A DNA stretch of 64,000 nucleotides. Source: Ashinkailepas kermadecensis (lineage: Eukaryota > Arthropoda > Thecostraca > Neolepadidae). The position numbers were made by a program, and so were the translations under genes. Below, piece after piece: positions 36,204-48,985 of the stretch; within the stretch, counting starts at the first letter, position 1; every line of letters starts with the position of its first letter. A model generated the notes under the pieces. It was not told the origin of the DNA. It ran no database searches and saw only the letters and a list, made by a program, of their open reading frames with translations. The stretch is taken from assembly GCA_034440615.1 (NCBI GenBank), contig JAOTOM010004558.1, forward strand, positions 186,001-250,000, in the 5' to 3' direction.

Positions 36204-36494
36204 ACCAGAATCCATTCATAAGTCATCCACAGCACCGACTGCCGCCTTTTTCGTCACAGCGCCGCGGCGGCGCTCCGACGGCGGCCGACGCGTGGTGTTA
36301 GATGCCAATCGCAACGGAGCGCCATCACTGGAGACTTCAACGCCGGGCGCCCGGCAAATTTGTTTCTTTATCGGCCTGTCGCATATTTTGTTTATTGTTT
36401 GATTTCGATTTGGTTTCGACCACAGGGTTTTTTTAGGTGATCTGCACGATAATTTCACTATGCATAAGAAAAACCGTTCAGGCGACACACCCTA
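36204..36494. repeat. right terminal inverted repeat of the hAT-like element
   Basis: Complement of 32753-33053. It contains the second copy of the GCCGGGCGCCCGGC palindrome at 36342-36355 and ends GACACACCCTA. Confidence 0.93.
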
Positions 36495-36502
36495 CTGTAC
36501 AT
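36495..36502. repeat. 8-bp target-site duplication, right copy (CTGTACAT)
   Basis: Same eight bases as 32745-32752. Joining the flanks without the element gives ATCACTGTACATACGACAG, a normal unit junction also present at 36731-36750. Confidence 0.93.
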
Positions 36503-36850
36503 ACGACAGTGGTGGCGTGGTCGCCATCACTATATGGCTGCCGTGATGCAGACACAGGGCCGGACATCGTACCGCTGTACAGACGACAGTGGTGGCGTGG
36601 TCGCCATCACTATATGGCTGCCGTGCTACAGACACAGGGCCGGACATCGTACCGCTGTACAGACGACAGTGGTGGTGTGGTCGCCATCACTATATGGCTG
36701 CCGTGATGCAGACACAGGGCCGGACATCGTATCACTGTACATACGACAGTGGTGGTGTGGTCGCCATCACTATATGGCTGCCGTGCTACAGACACAGGAC
36801 CGGACATCGTACCGCTGTACATACAGACGACAGTGGTGGCGTGGTCGATG
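36495..36850. repeat. 80/84-bp minisatellite, right part (about 4.4 copies)
   Basis: Continuation of the array at 31140-32752 beyond the transposon, ending in a partial unit before 36850. Confidence 0.96.
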
Positions 36851-38512
36851 CCGTTATAGATGGCGCAGCGTGACTCACAGCGCCACCAATATCGCCAGCA
36901 GGTGAAGAGTTGCACAGGAAGTGATACCACAAACCACTCATTTGAACAGAATGTGTGTGCTTTAGAAGACAAATTGCGATGGAGCGAGTGAAAGATACAA
37001 TTTGAAGAGGAGATCTAGGTCTGTGTAAAAAAGCAGAACCTCAAGTCCTCCACCCATTGCAAAATATTTCACTCGGATTTTAAAAGCGTAATTGTTGCGT
37101 CCGGTCAGGTTGAAATGTGCCAGGTCGCTCGTATGAATTACTTTATTGTTGTCATATTTAAAGGTAAGGGACTAGCTTGGAATTCCGTCCCGTGATGTAA
37201 TAATTTATCTTGGTGCCAAAATCCACTTGGTAAAGTTGGAAGGTTTTCTGATACCAATGCTATGACATTCTGACTTCCATCTAAATTTGACAAGGAAGAG
37301 GCATTCGTAGGCCCAATAGCGGGGGATGGCGAAGGATTTGTGGCCCCCATACAGCGGCAAGGGGATCCCCTTGTCGGGCACTACATGCACGAAGGTCCCT
37401 GGGCAATGGCCTTGAAATCTAGGGAGCACATTTCCACAAACGGTTCAGCTGGCTCAGCAGGCTTCAGGAAGGCAGATCTGGCCCCAGGAAATGTGTGGAG
37501 ACCCATAGGATGGGAGACCTCTAGGAGAATAGTGGATTTGCATCGAGGCGTGACAGGAGGCCCGACTTTGGGCAGCTCAGAACGATAAGAGCCCATTTGC
37601 CTAACAACAACTGGAGGTCATGTACGAATCCCAGGAAGCTTCCAGAATCCACAACAAAAGGTTCGTAGGCAGATTTCGGAAGACTCCCGCAGCTCAAAAC
37701 ATTCAGGAAGCCCGTGAGACAGACAGGAGGCCCAATATACACCACACAACACGAGGCACAATATGCGGAGTTGAGAAAATTTTCTGCAACATTCAACAAC
37801 ACGATACCACTGTGGCGCGAAGCAACTGTAGGCCAGTTACGGCGGAACCTATGAGGCTCTGATGCTGGCTCACCTGGCGTGGGAACGGTGAAATACCCCC
37901 AGCTTATCTCAACTTATTCAATTTGCCGCTTAGGCGTTCAGATAAAATCAGCGGTTGCGAAACCGATATGGTTCCTGGCCTCTCAGTCGTCAGTTGCACG
38001 AACAATGGACGCTGAACCACCTTGTACAGGGAGGACGAGATCTCACCTGTTTATCAAATTGCATTCGATCCGGCGCACATTCGTCATGATGCCACACACA
38101 CTGATGGTGCTCGGAACACAGTTTTGCCAATGTGTTTTGCTTTCACAAGAGCAACCTTGAAGTTGTATTGCCTGATATATGGCCGAAACAGAGATATGTG
38201 TGGCGGGTTCACTCATGTTGGCGCTAAAAGTCTGCTTCAATGCAGCACTCATTAAACTCACAAGCCTGTGCTCTCGTCCACACGTGTGGAAAACTTCGCC
38301 GCTGGCTTGTGCAGCCAGCACCAGACAGGATTATGTGGGGGTAGTCCCAGGTCTTCAAACGGAGTGGGCCGACGTGTGGTCTTTTAATTTCTAGCCGATT
38401 ATCACTGAAATTCACCGCCGAATTGCATACTTCCCCACTCGCCAGAACTGCTTGCACCTACATACATGATAGGGGCGACAGAACGTATGGGCGCTTGGCC
38501 CCTTGCTGCCAC
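36851..38512. other. unassigned sequence
   Basis: Many short frames on both strands, none recognised. No repeat larger than a few bases is seen. Confidence 0.4.
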
Positions 38513-39665
38513 AATGGGAGCGGGAAGCGCACCCTCTCCACCCGCAATGGGAGCGGGAAGCGCACCCTCTCCACCCGCAATGGGAGCGGGAAGCGCACCC
38601 TCTCCACCCGCAATGGAGCGGGAAGCGCACCCTCTCCACCCGCAATGGGAGCGGGAAGCGCACCCTCTCCACCCGCAATGGGAGCGGGAAGCGCACCCTC
38701 TCCACCCGCAATGGAGCGGGAAGCGCACCCTCTCCACCCGCAATGGGAGCGGGAAGCGCACCCTCTCCACCCGCAATGGGAGCGGGAAGCGCACCCTCTC
38801 CACCCGCAATTGGAGCGGGAAGCGCACCCTCTCCACCCGCAATGGGAGCGGGAAGCGCACCCTCTCCACCCGCAATGGGAGCGGGAAGCGCACCCTCTCC
38901 ACCCGCAATGGGAGCGGGAAGCGCACCCTCTCCACCCGCAATGGAGCGGGAAGCGCACCCTCTCCACCCACAATGGGAGCGGGAAGCGCACCCTCTCCAC
39001 CCGCAATGGGAGCGGGAAGCGCACCCTCTCCACCCACAATGGGAGCGGGAAGCGCACCCTCTCCACCCGCAATGGGAGCGGGAAGCGCACCCTCTCCACC
39101 CGCAATGGGAGCGGGAAGCGCACCCTCTCCACCCGCAATGGGAGCGGGAAGCGCACCCTCTCCACCCGCAATGGAGCGGGAAGCGCACCCTCTCCACCCG
39201 CAATGGGAGCGGGAAGCGCACCCTCTCCACCCGCAATGGAGCGGGAAGCGCACCCTCTCCACCCGCAATGGAGCGGGAAGCGCACCCTCTCCACCCGCAA
39301 TGGGAGCGGGAAGCGCACCCTCTCCACCCGCAATGGAGCGGGAAGCGCACCCTCTCCACCCGCAATGGAACGGGAAGCGCACCCTTCCACCCGCAATGGA
39401 GCGGGAAGCGCACCCTCTCCACCCGCAATGGGAGCGGGAAGCGCACCCTCTCCACCCGCAATGGGAGCGGGAAGCGCACCCTCTCCACCCGCAATGGAGC
39501 GGGAAGCGCACCCTCTCCACCCGCAATGGGAGCGGGAAGCGCACCCTCTCCACCCGCAATGGAGCGGGAAGCGCACCCTCTCCACCCGCAATGGGAGCGG
39601 GAAGCGCACCCTCTCCACCCGCAATGGGAGCGGGAAGCGCACCCTCTCCACCCGCAATGGAGCGC
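38513..39665. repeat. 32/33-bp minisatellite, about 35 copies
   Basis: GGGAGCGGGAAGCGCACCCT and its GGAGCGGG one-base-shorter form alternate irregularly, giving 33- and 32-bp units. No frame contains a stop on either strand, so open frames of up to about 450 codons span it; frame changes at each 32-bp unit make coding implausible. Each unit carries GCGGGAA, an E2F-like core. Confidence 0.97.
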
Positions 39666-40621
39666 ACTTCAAAGCTCATTACCCCGTGTGTAATGAAAAT
39701 GCGACTTCCTTCACCAGTCGTAAAGGAAGCTCTTCAACTTGGATCCCTAAACACCGAAGCTTCTCTTCCTAACTTTTGGATTCTTATTTGGGGCATTGTG
39801 TTGCCATTCGCTTTCATCTGATAACACTAGGTGTCTGAGATTATAAAAGCCTGATTTTAGGAACAGGTGCAACCATTGATTGCCTTGTCTTGATGCTCGG
39901 AGCATGATCGACAGAGAAAAGCCTCAATACATCAGGAATGTCCACAATACTATCACTGTCGAATGTTGGGTTGATTGCACTACAGTGACACCTAAGTTGA
40001 TCCGGAAGAGAAGTACAATTGGCGTCTTGTGGAACGCACAGTATCCTCGCAGTGGACTTGAAACGTTCTTGTGATTTCCACATGATTTCACGTTATCTTC
40101 CCCCGTAGAATTTCATCACACGAAGCATTTTACCTATTGATGATAGCTGGATCGAACAGTACTTTGAACTAAATAGTTTGCTAAATTTGGTTTCTAAGTA
40201 CCTATTCTTCGCGTGGTTTTTGAGAAGTTTCGATGGTCCTTCCTCCACTAGGGCTAACGATTTACTCAGTGAGGGGAATATCCAGGAATTGTTAATGGGG
40301 TGCTGGCCTGGGGGCACCATTTCCCCGGAAGGGTAACACTGATTAAGAACATGTGAAGGGGGAGCACTCAAGTGTTCTTGGACAGGCGTCAATCCCCAGT
40401 TTTTCCGCTGAAAAACTCAGGGAAGGGTGCATTCGAGCGTCCTGGAGAGGCGCCTGTCTGCAGTCAGAGGGGCGCCGTATCCCCAGAGAGGTGTGGGTAT
40501 ATGTCCCGTGTCCCCTGTGGATCCGTCCGCACTTCGGGAGAGACAAGGTAATGGATTCCGGGTGCCCTCCAGTAAGCCTAACATTCAGCAAAGAAGGAAT
40601 GGAGGAGCCACTGTATTCGAG
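39666..40621. other. unassigned sequence
   Basis: Nothing recognised on either strand. Confidence 0.4.
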
Positions 40622-41085
40622 CATTGACACTCACCATCTGAGGTAGGCATCATACCCAGAACGTGACAAGCAGAATAATGACTCGGGACGGCAAACGCCA
40701 TTGACACTCACCATCTGAGGTAGGCATCATACCCAGAACGTGACAAGCAGAATAACGACTCGGGACGGCAAACGCCATTGACACTCACCATCTGAGGTAG
40801 GCATCATACCCAGAACGTGACAAGCAGAATAACGACTCGGGACGGCAAACGCCATTGACACTCACCATCTGAGGTAGGCATCATACCCAGAACGTGACAA
40901 GCAGAATAATGACTCGGGACGGCAAACGCCATTGACACTCACCATCTGAGGTAGGCATCATACCCAGAACGTGACAAGCAGAATAATGACTCGGGACGGC
41001 AAACGCCATTGACACTCACCATCTGAGGTAGGCATCATACCCAGAACGTGACAAGCAGAATAACGACTCGGGACGGCAAACGCCA
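40622..41085. repeat. 77-bp minisatellite, 6 copies
   Basis: CATTGACACTCACCATCTGA starts a unit at 40622, 40699 and so on. Copies are nearly identical, differing mainly at AATAAYGACT. Confidence 0.97.
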
Positions 41086-44000
41086 TTTGCCGTGACTGAT
41101 GGTATGTGCCAGTGGCGGATCCAAAGGGACGGGAGACACTGGTGGCAGGGGAGGGGCGCACTCCTCAATTGAAGATCGGCGTCCCGGATATAGAAAATGC
41201 CCCGGGAAAGTCCAACAGCGCACCTCAACTCTGTGCAGTGGAAAGCGCTGCTCCGGAAGGCTCGAGCGCACCCCACCACCGAAATTGTCAGCAAAAGTTG
41301 CGCCTCGGATGGACGCTACTGAGAAAGCCGAAATGGAGTTTTTCCGATCAGTGGCGCCCCCGAACAAGTGCCCCTCCCCTTCCCCGATCAAAATACATTC
41401 ATCCGCTCCTAAACGGTACATCTCTTGCGGTCGCGTGACAGTTTTTCTCTGCCATATTCGAGCTATCGTGGTACATTTTTGGAGCCATGTTCGGTGCATT
41501 TTTGCAGTAATATCTTGCTTGCTTCTTGTGTGAAATCTATTAGAGATAGTACTAGCTGGTACATGAACATCTTGTAGATAATGACATTTTGCACGCCTTA
41601 GGAAATTTATATTGACAATTGACAATTACCTTATATTTATGTGGTCTCATAAGTTCACCTTAGCATGCAACATGTCTTGTGTCACGTCACTGGTTTTATG
41701 GATTATACGTTAAGCTTTGGACGCCGAACTCGAATAAAGCACGAACAAAAAACTTATGGGAATAACATAGCATGACTAAAAAAGGTTCGCTAGGGTCATT
41801 CGGCGTCATATCCGGTCAGTGACGTTGGATGACCTTGAGGAAGTAAAATATGTGGTACCATGTGACTGGTCATCAAAGAAAAATATCATCTTGCACCATT
41901 TGGGTCTAACGAAATTGATTCAATAAGAATGTCATTGTGCTACTTTAACACCTGCGGGGCACTGGTCACTGGAGTGCTCCCAAGAGTGCTTCAGCATATC
42001 TTTTTGCCATCACAAAGATACCTCAAGTTGAATATTAAGCTAGGTGTCATTCTCATCAGCTTCTCTACACCAATTGTTCGGTGCCTGCGACCCTTCAAAT
42101 CTCCGTCGCATGGTTATGTAATCTTGGCTATGACTATTTATCGTCGAATTGTATTCTGTTTTCATGTCAATAATCATTGTAGTAATGAACTTCTAGTACT
42201 AAAGTATGTGTCAAACTTTACGTTGAATAATTTGAAAGGTCGGACCTTACTGGTGACCTCTGTCATTCTGCCAATTAATACAAATGTTTTGAATAGTTAT
42301 TACATAGCTTACCTAAAAAAGCATTCACTGTATTTCCATCATTCTTCCGGGTAACTATTTAGGCTGATTATAAGGCGTATGGGTGGAAGCCATTGTTTAA
42401 ACAATGTCGGAAGGTCTTGACAAGTAGAAGGTTGTTTCGTGATTAGCTACATTTTCCACCTAGCGTAAACCAGCGAATGTGGAGAATCGCTATTTTGTTG
42501 TAGCGAAGGAAGAATCCCAGACACCTTTCCCATGACTTCACCTCCCACCATTTCATAAATTCAGGAGCAAAACTGTATGCCGGTTATTCTGGATGTACAT
42601 AAGCAGTCACATCATTGCCATCATAGCAATTGCAAGGCTATTATACATACTTATATATATTTCGACAACGACGGCAGTAATTGGTACTTCTGAAGCGAAT
42701 TAATGGAAGGAAAGTGTTTCTTCTATACATTTTGACCTAGCTGAGAATCTTTTTGGAGGGAGGACAAGAAATTCAAAAATGACCTGAAAAGAACAATAGA
42801 ATACAATAATTCATCCTCTATTAATTCCATTCAATATAAAAATTAACTTCCCTATTGAGGACAACATTCACCGGAATGTTAAATTTTCATTTCGATGCCA
42901 GTTTATACTGGTTTTGATGAGTGTGCCCTTCACCCACAACTGCCCTCTTCATTTCCCTGTCCTTACTGATCAATTGTTGCATAACTTTCAGTGGGAAGAG
43001 AGTTTGAAAATTCGATAGAAATGCTACATCTGTTGCCACGAATGTCTTAGTGATTTTTTCGAATTGCAGTTGCAAGGCTATGAAGTGTGTAGTTGTAGGC
43101 ACATAGCGAAGTATCGGTAGCCTACTTCAAACTCTTGAGGAAACATGTAAGATAGCATCCTTCTCACCGAAATATTTCTCCCTCCCTCACCTTAACGGGA
43201 AAACGTTCCGTCGCGCCCACAAGAGGCCCCGTCGCGCCCCTTATGCGGCTTTCATGCGGTCTGAGCAGCGCACAGCGAAAGGCCTTGATGAGGATTTTCA
43301 GAAGACTCCCGCAGCTGATATCGCTTTGGAAACATCTAGAGATTACAGATTAGAGAGCTCTGCAGATTTCGAAAACTAGGTTCGAGTTCTTCGCTGCTTT
43401 CAATTTTCGAAGGACGCCCTCCGTGGTGAGGCCCCCACTGGGTGGAGGCCCTTTTCCTGACGTTGCCCCTCTTGGACTGAGACGTTCAACCGCCTATGTT
43501 CCTAGCAATTAATTTCAAAGATAGTAGTGTACATGCTCTGACTCCTCATAGCCCATCGCAGCAGCCGGCAGCCCGCAGCCCGCAGCCCGCAGCCCGCAGT
43601 AGCCCGTCACAGCCGGTACCAGGCTATGTGAAGCTAAGGAAGCGAAGCCATGAACCTCACCTATAAAATTACTTTGCAGAAATGTGCATGCACCGGAGGC
43701 TTGATTTCCCCTCTCCAAGGGCTACCACTGACCGCAGCGCCGCATTTTTGCGACTTTGTTTTGCATCACTGCGGCAAACACTCGTGTTTCACGCTGCACC
43801 ATATGTGTAACTTCACCGACACGCATGCATGTTTGGCGATTATAATTGCACCCTTGCCACAATTCGTCAGCGAGACCTGCAGTGCATGATGCTGCTGCTT
43901 TCGGCGCACAAAACCATGGTGAGGTTTTTGGTCGTCTCTCACACAACTGACAGTGGCGTCGGTTAACGCACATATCATTCTTTATTTTTTTGGTTCTGAA

Positions 44001-46312
44001 TTTATGAATAGGTCTGGGCAGAACTGGTTGCTGAGTGATCTAGCCGACCCCGTGTTCAGAGACTCTGGGCATGTTATTCCCCGACACGAGCGCTTCCTCA
44101 GAATGTTTGGGGATGCCACCTTCCGGTGTATGTACCTCGCTTCCGTTCTCGGCCCTCCGGTGTATCCCGCTCTCTTCCCCAGAGGGATATTCGATCGAAG
44201 ATGGCTTTGGTTAAGCACTGTAGTGTTAACAAGTGGAAAACATGCGTCTTGCTGTTATTTCTATCACGGAGCTTATGTTTATCTCTGAGCAATATTACTG
44301 CATTGTTGATAATGGTAGTCGCCAGCAAATATAAATCACCTGATGATTAAGCACCTGGCTTAAACGGAAATGCCGCGCGTGGCATTATTTTCGAGAAAAA
44401 AAGAACTGCGAATAATTGGCAGTCGAGCAGCCTCGCAATCCCCAGATTCTCCGACAATCCAAAACACATTGACCTGATCTTAAGCCTGCGGAACTCCAAG
44501 ATGGATAAGGCAGCTGTCATGTCGATTATGGCAATGTCTCCTGTCACTGTGACAAATGTGAGCATGACTACCTTCCTCGTGGATCAATTATCAAGTCGTC
44601 GTGATCAAGATTTGCATTATTGTTGTTATCAGTTTTAAATTGCTATCGGTTAGCTGGATCTTCGAATACATTAATTTTTCCACTACAAGCTTTAACAAAA
44701 TATGCAACTGATTTCTAGCTAACGGTGGGTAAGGATTAGCCTACATAGCTCCTTGACGCTATTAGATCGCCCATTTGTGCAGTGCATGTCTTCGAAATGG
44801 CGCTGCATAAGTGGCATACGTGACGTGCGGTGGATGGTTAGCAGCTTTGTCGATCCGGCACGACATATGTCTTCTTGCTACTTTCTGAGTTTTGAAATGA
44901 AGCTAGTTGTATGTAGAAAGACATGTACTCTTCAGATTGCGCGATCGGACAAGCATAAATACTCAGATGTGTTAAGCTGCAAAGCAACTTCACAAGCCAT
45001 GAATATGACGCGATGATGACGAGATCATCGGCAAAACAAACTTTCATGACGTTAACGAAACATGAAATTGTTGATGGTCATGTCCATAGCAAAGGTCACA
45101 CAAAGTAGCTACCAGTGACTTCATGCGTTGATTGGCGCATGCTTGAGCCACAACGGCGGCGACAGCTATGGAAGGTGCCAACAACTAATTTACAGTTTCT
45201 GGCGCCAAATAAACACCGCATTCAAAATGAGCAGAAGTATCTATCAAGCTGCATTTAGCACCGACAATAGCTTAGATAGAGCAACATCTCAGTTGCAGAT
45301 GCATGTCCGGGTAAACCTGGGTTAACGAAGGCCAGTGGTCAAAGATTACCTTGAATATATTCCTCCCCTGGCCTGACGTGAGAAACAGAGCCACCAAATA
45401 TATTTCAACATTTTCCACTATCAATAATGCAGAGGCGCATGTAGAAAGCTACAATGTATATCACATGTCGAAGGAACAGCGCAACAAAGAATGTCCCGTA
45501 GTTTGGGAGGAAATTGGATCACAGGTTTGCGTTTGCGAGGTTTTCTTATTCTGATAGCCATATAAATCGTATTTCCGTTAGGGCATGTATAATTGATGAA
45601 AACAATTAAACTGAAATGTTGGAAAGGTTGATACTCGAGCCTTTGCTCCTTTCCAATCTTTTCAACTCTAGGTGGGGAAAAATTCACTCAACACCATCTA
45701 CTTGTATGCAAGTGGCTGGTAAAAATGGAAAAATTATAGCCTCACTGTAAAAAAAGATTACTTTGAGGATTACTCCAGTGACACGAGGCGAGGCCGTGCC
45801 CCCGGGGCATGCCACCGGACTGAAGGATCTCTTTAAAGGCAGATCATGCCCGTGAACCCGACGCAGCGCGTGCTGGCCGGTCAGCGTTAATCCCGAGCCA
45901 CAGGACGGCAAACATTCCCCAGTTGCCACCACCTACTGGGTAGGAGCTGGCCGAGGAAAAGTTGTCCATGGGTCAGACGTGAATCAAGGGCCTTCTGCCG
46001 TTGAAAAACACGCGCCAGCTGCTGCACCGAAGTGTTGCATATTGCAATAATTATTAATGCTGTTCAGGATTTCGTCATCCTTCATTTCAGTTGTGACGTC
46101 GTGAGCTACTAGCCTGACTTTATACTCGTTCACCTTGAACTGCAGCAATGTACGAAAGAAAGAGCAATACAGACTGCCGGACACTTAATGAGCACTTCTA
46201 AGAATACGTTTTCTGTAAATTGCTCCATTCTTGTTTTTCCACGGACATGGTACATACTACCAAAATCGCTTGAGGACTGTTTTCTTCGTATGGTGTAAAT
46301 CATTATCGGAGT
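41086..46312. other. unassigned 5.2 kb
   Basis: Begins with a CAGTGGCGGATCC boundary (41110) resembling MITE-like ends elsewhere in the window. A short GCAGCCC repeat lies at about 43560-43600. The 141-codon frame at 41929-42354 (plus) is hydrophobic but has no recognisable family. No gene is supported. Confidence 0.4.
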
Positions 46313-46589
46313 AGTGGCGGATACAGGGTGTCAATGTTGTTGTGTTCACTCTCTCCCCGCCCTCACCCTCACCACCAACATGGTCTGATTTGGAGAAAAA
46401 TTGGCTTTTATCCACGATTTGCAGAGAAAACTATAGCTATTTGCTGTGGTAAGTATTGTTTTATGCTCAAGCGCAAATCCTGGGCTTTCCCAATCCGATT
46501 TTGTGGGGGGGAATTGGTGGTATCCCCCCCACACACACACACACGCGCGCACAAAAAGAACTCAAAACTGGCTGGCTGAATCCGCCACT
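46313..46589. mobile_element. MITE-like element with 14-bp inverted ends
   Basis: AGTGGCGGATACAG at 46313-46326 is matched by CTGAATCCGCCACT at 46576-46589 (13 of 14 bases complementary). The 277-bp body has no coding capacity and contains a GGGGGGG..CCCCCCCACACAC tract. No clear target duplication could be defined. Similar GGCGGATCC ends appear near 13767, 16603, 41110 and 56831. Confidence 0.5.
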
Positions 46590-47520
46590 GCTTCATGGTA
46601 TGTCTCTTGGTGGAACTATGCTGCATGACCTTGCAGTTTGATAAATTATTCAACTCCCTGAGAAGTTCGTTTGCATGTTTTCTCATGTTAGTAAGTATCA
46701 GGTGTACCATAAGGAATCTCACTAGGTTGGTACACTTCGCCATTACCAGCAATTAACATGTATTTTCGCGTAAGTGAAAGTTATTTTCGCGTAAGCTACA
46801 TCTCGTAAGCCAGCCGACAATTAACAATCTCAAATGTGTATCTAAAGCCTGTGATACCCAGACTGCCATTGCAGATCATCACCATGAGATTAACCATGCT
46901 GGGGGTCTTAAGATCTTCTGATACCACCGATACGCAACTTTTCGGTGCTTCACAGGACGCTCACCTTGGCAAGATGCAGCGAGTCGAGGAGTGGGCGAGA
47001 ACGGGTGCGGAGCAAACTGGGAGGTCACAGTAACTCATCGACCAGTGTCGGTACGGAAAATCCGACACATTATTCCTCGACCATTTGTTTCGTTCATGTG
47101 CGAGGAAACATTGTAGCTCAACCAAGGTAGTGAGTGCCGTCCAAGTTTTTTTAGGAGTATCCGATGTATTTATTATTGCATGGCATTTCATTATTGCCAC
47201 CTCGTGCCTTTTCGTACCGGTTCATGATCTTGTGTGATTTTCTTTAAGTCCACTTTATTCATAGGATGCATATGGATCGGCGTTGGTAACATCTAGGATA
47301 ATATTACACCTGATAAAATGGTAAGGACTACCAGTTTCGAGACCGACGTGATCTCAATCATTCCTGTACTTAACACGCGCCCTGGAGGGCCTCTGAGAAT
47401 TACGCGCACTGGAGGGGGGCGGATTCCGCCCCCTAAGATCTCGGCTCCTAGTAAAGCTGGAGGAACGAAATTCGCAGGGTGGATGGGCACGGTAGTAAAC
47501 TCTATTGTGTGCAATTTTCG
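46590..47520. other. unassigned sequence
   Basis: Nothing recognised. Confidence 0.4.
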
Positions 47521-47979
47521 TGACCTTAGGTCAATATCTTCAAGGTCAAATGAGGTCAGATTGGCAAAATTTTCCGGTTTTGCGTGGCTTGGCTTGTCAT
47601 CGTTATGGATCGCTGTGATTGTGTTTAAATGCTCAAAAATGGGCATCAATGATGTTTTGGACATTACTAATGATGCAATGCAGATGCTAGACCCAACATT
47701 TGACCTCAGGTCACCTATATAGCACCACTTTATCAGGTCAGTTACCTGTTCCAGTTACCGGAACCGGCCGCCCGCCCGATTCCTCCGTCGGGCAGCTCGG
47801 AGCAATCGGCCTCGTGAAGAGGGGAGTAAAGTACATGAATAAAGTATGTCAACGCAATGACAAACAGTACAAATTACAACCAGTAGTGCATTTATGGCAA
47901 CATTCCAGTTTTTCAAGTTTGGTTCCATTAACCTGTCATGAACTTGACCTGACTTGACCTTGGTGACCTAACATGACCT
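47521..47979. promoter_or_regulatory. cluster of eleven AGGTCA/TGACCT half-sites
   Basis: Perfect six-base half-sites start at 47521, 47528, 47543, 47553, 47701, 47708, 47735, 47945, 47955, 47964 and 47974. They form everted pairs with one-base gaps (47521/47528 and 47701/47708), an extended TCAAGGTCA at 47540, and a direct repeat with a 4-base gap (47543/47553). AGGTCA is the core site of nuclear receptors. The regularly spaced last four (10, 9, 10 bp) could also be a degenerate short repeat. Confidence 0.35.
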
Positions 47980-48985
47980 TGAAACTATACAGCATATCAA
48001 TATGCATCAAACAAGTCGCTAGTGTTGCCTAGAGCACTTCCCTTTGTCAGTATACTGGAAGCGCATCAGCGCCGATTTTTTGGGTCTGGCGCTATAACAT
48101 TTTTTGACTTTAGCGGCCCCTAACTTGAAAACTCCCCCTCCAGTGCGTGTTAACATTGCTTACATGACTGCTGTGTAGTGACATACCTGAGCGTGGCATA
48201 CTTCGTCCTAAAATTTGGGATCATTGATCGCTGGGTTGTTCATGCGACCTATAAGTCGATATTCTCAGACCCGGGAATGTTCCAGTCTGAGAGAACTGCC
48301 AGGAAATGTTGGTGGGTAGTGAAACGAGAGAGCCTGTAATGGAATCACGGCTTAGGGACATGTCCATTTTGCGAGATTGCAAAGCCATACCGTAGTAAAT
48401 TAATCCAGGGACGTACCTCGACAATGTTTAATAGCCAATTGTAAGTAGCTTACATGTACCCTGGACAGGCATCATGGATACATGGACCAGCGTAAAAGGA
48501 GCTGATTGATTATAAGCAATTTCGCAGCCCGCCGAGACTTTGACTGCAGTTATAATCAGGTAGTCACTGGCTAGTTTCGCCAAGTACATGGTGTGCGATT
48601 GGCCCTCTGTAGCGTGAGCTCCATGTGTTGGGTTTCCGCGATGCAAGTTTTATTTTCCGAAGCATGCATAGTCCATGTCATAAAGCCACAGATTTCATGT
48701 TGTAAGCCCACCCGCTGAGCGATGGCATCAACTCTCGAAATATTTAAGTAATAATAGATAAGTATGGGATGTAAACGTCGTGCCACAATGGGGCAGAGGG
48801 GGATTGAAAAGGAAACACGGGGTCTGACCAGTTCCTCTCGTTACCAGATAGGCGAGACGGTTTCCGATATAAATGTCATGGTCATTACCATCATCCACTG
48901 ACGAGCATTCCGCCAATACCGGCCATTCTCAGTTGGGTCCTCCAATACCCAGCGAGCGTCGAGTGCTCCTCAGTACGATTGCCCA
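47980..48985. other. unassigned sequence
   Basis: Nothing recognised. Confidence 0.4.

Larger units (their letters stand above)
32753..36494 (-). mobile_element. hAT-like DNA transposon, 3,742 bp, inserted in minisatellite
   Basis: It begins TAGGGTGTGTC and ends with the exact complement GACACACCCTA, flanked by CTGTACAT on both sides. The terminal inverted repeats are about 300 bp (32753-33053 and 36204-36494), unusually long for hAT. After the outermost 11 bases they diverge for about 40 bp, then are nearly identical. Each carries the perfect 14-bp palindrome GCCGGGCGCCCGGC. One transposase gene lies inside on the minus strand. Superfamily placement rests on the 8-bp duplication, the TAGGG ends and the C-x2-H / DDE features of the protein. 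Confidence 0.9.

Noticed and set aside
38402..39821. Five overlapping frames of 360-450 codons
   Set aside because: Stop-free 32/33-bp repeat; codon content repeats in every frame and starts lie in unrelated flanks.
40640..41040. TGAGGTAG repeated six times, matching the let-7 seed
   Set aside because: Only the first eight bases agree, the rest of the mature sequence is absent and no precursor hairpin is visible; it is part of a 77-bp tandem unit.
47293..47722. Overlapping frames of 134 (plus) and 123 (minus) codons
   Set aside because: No domain, both strands open, and they overlap the AGGTCA cluster.
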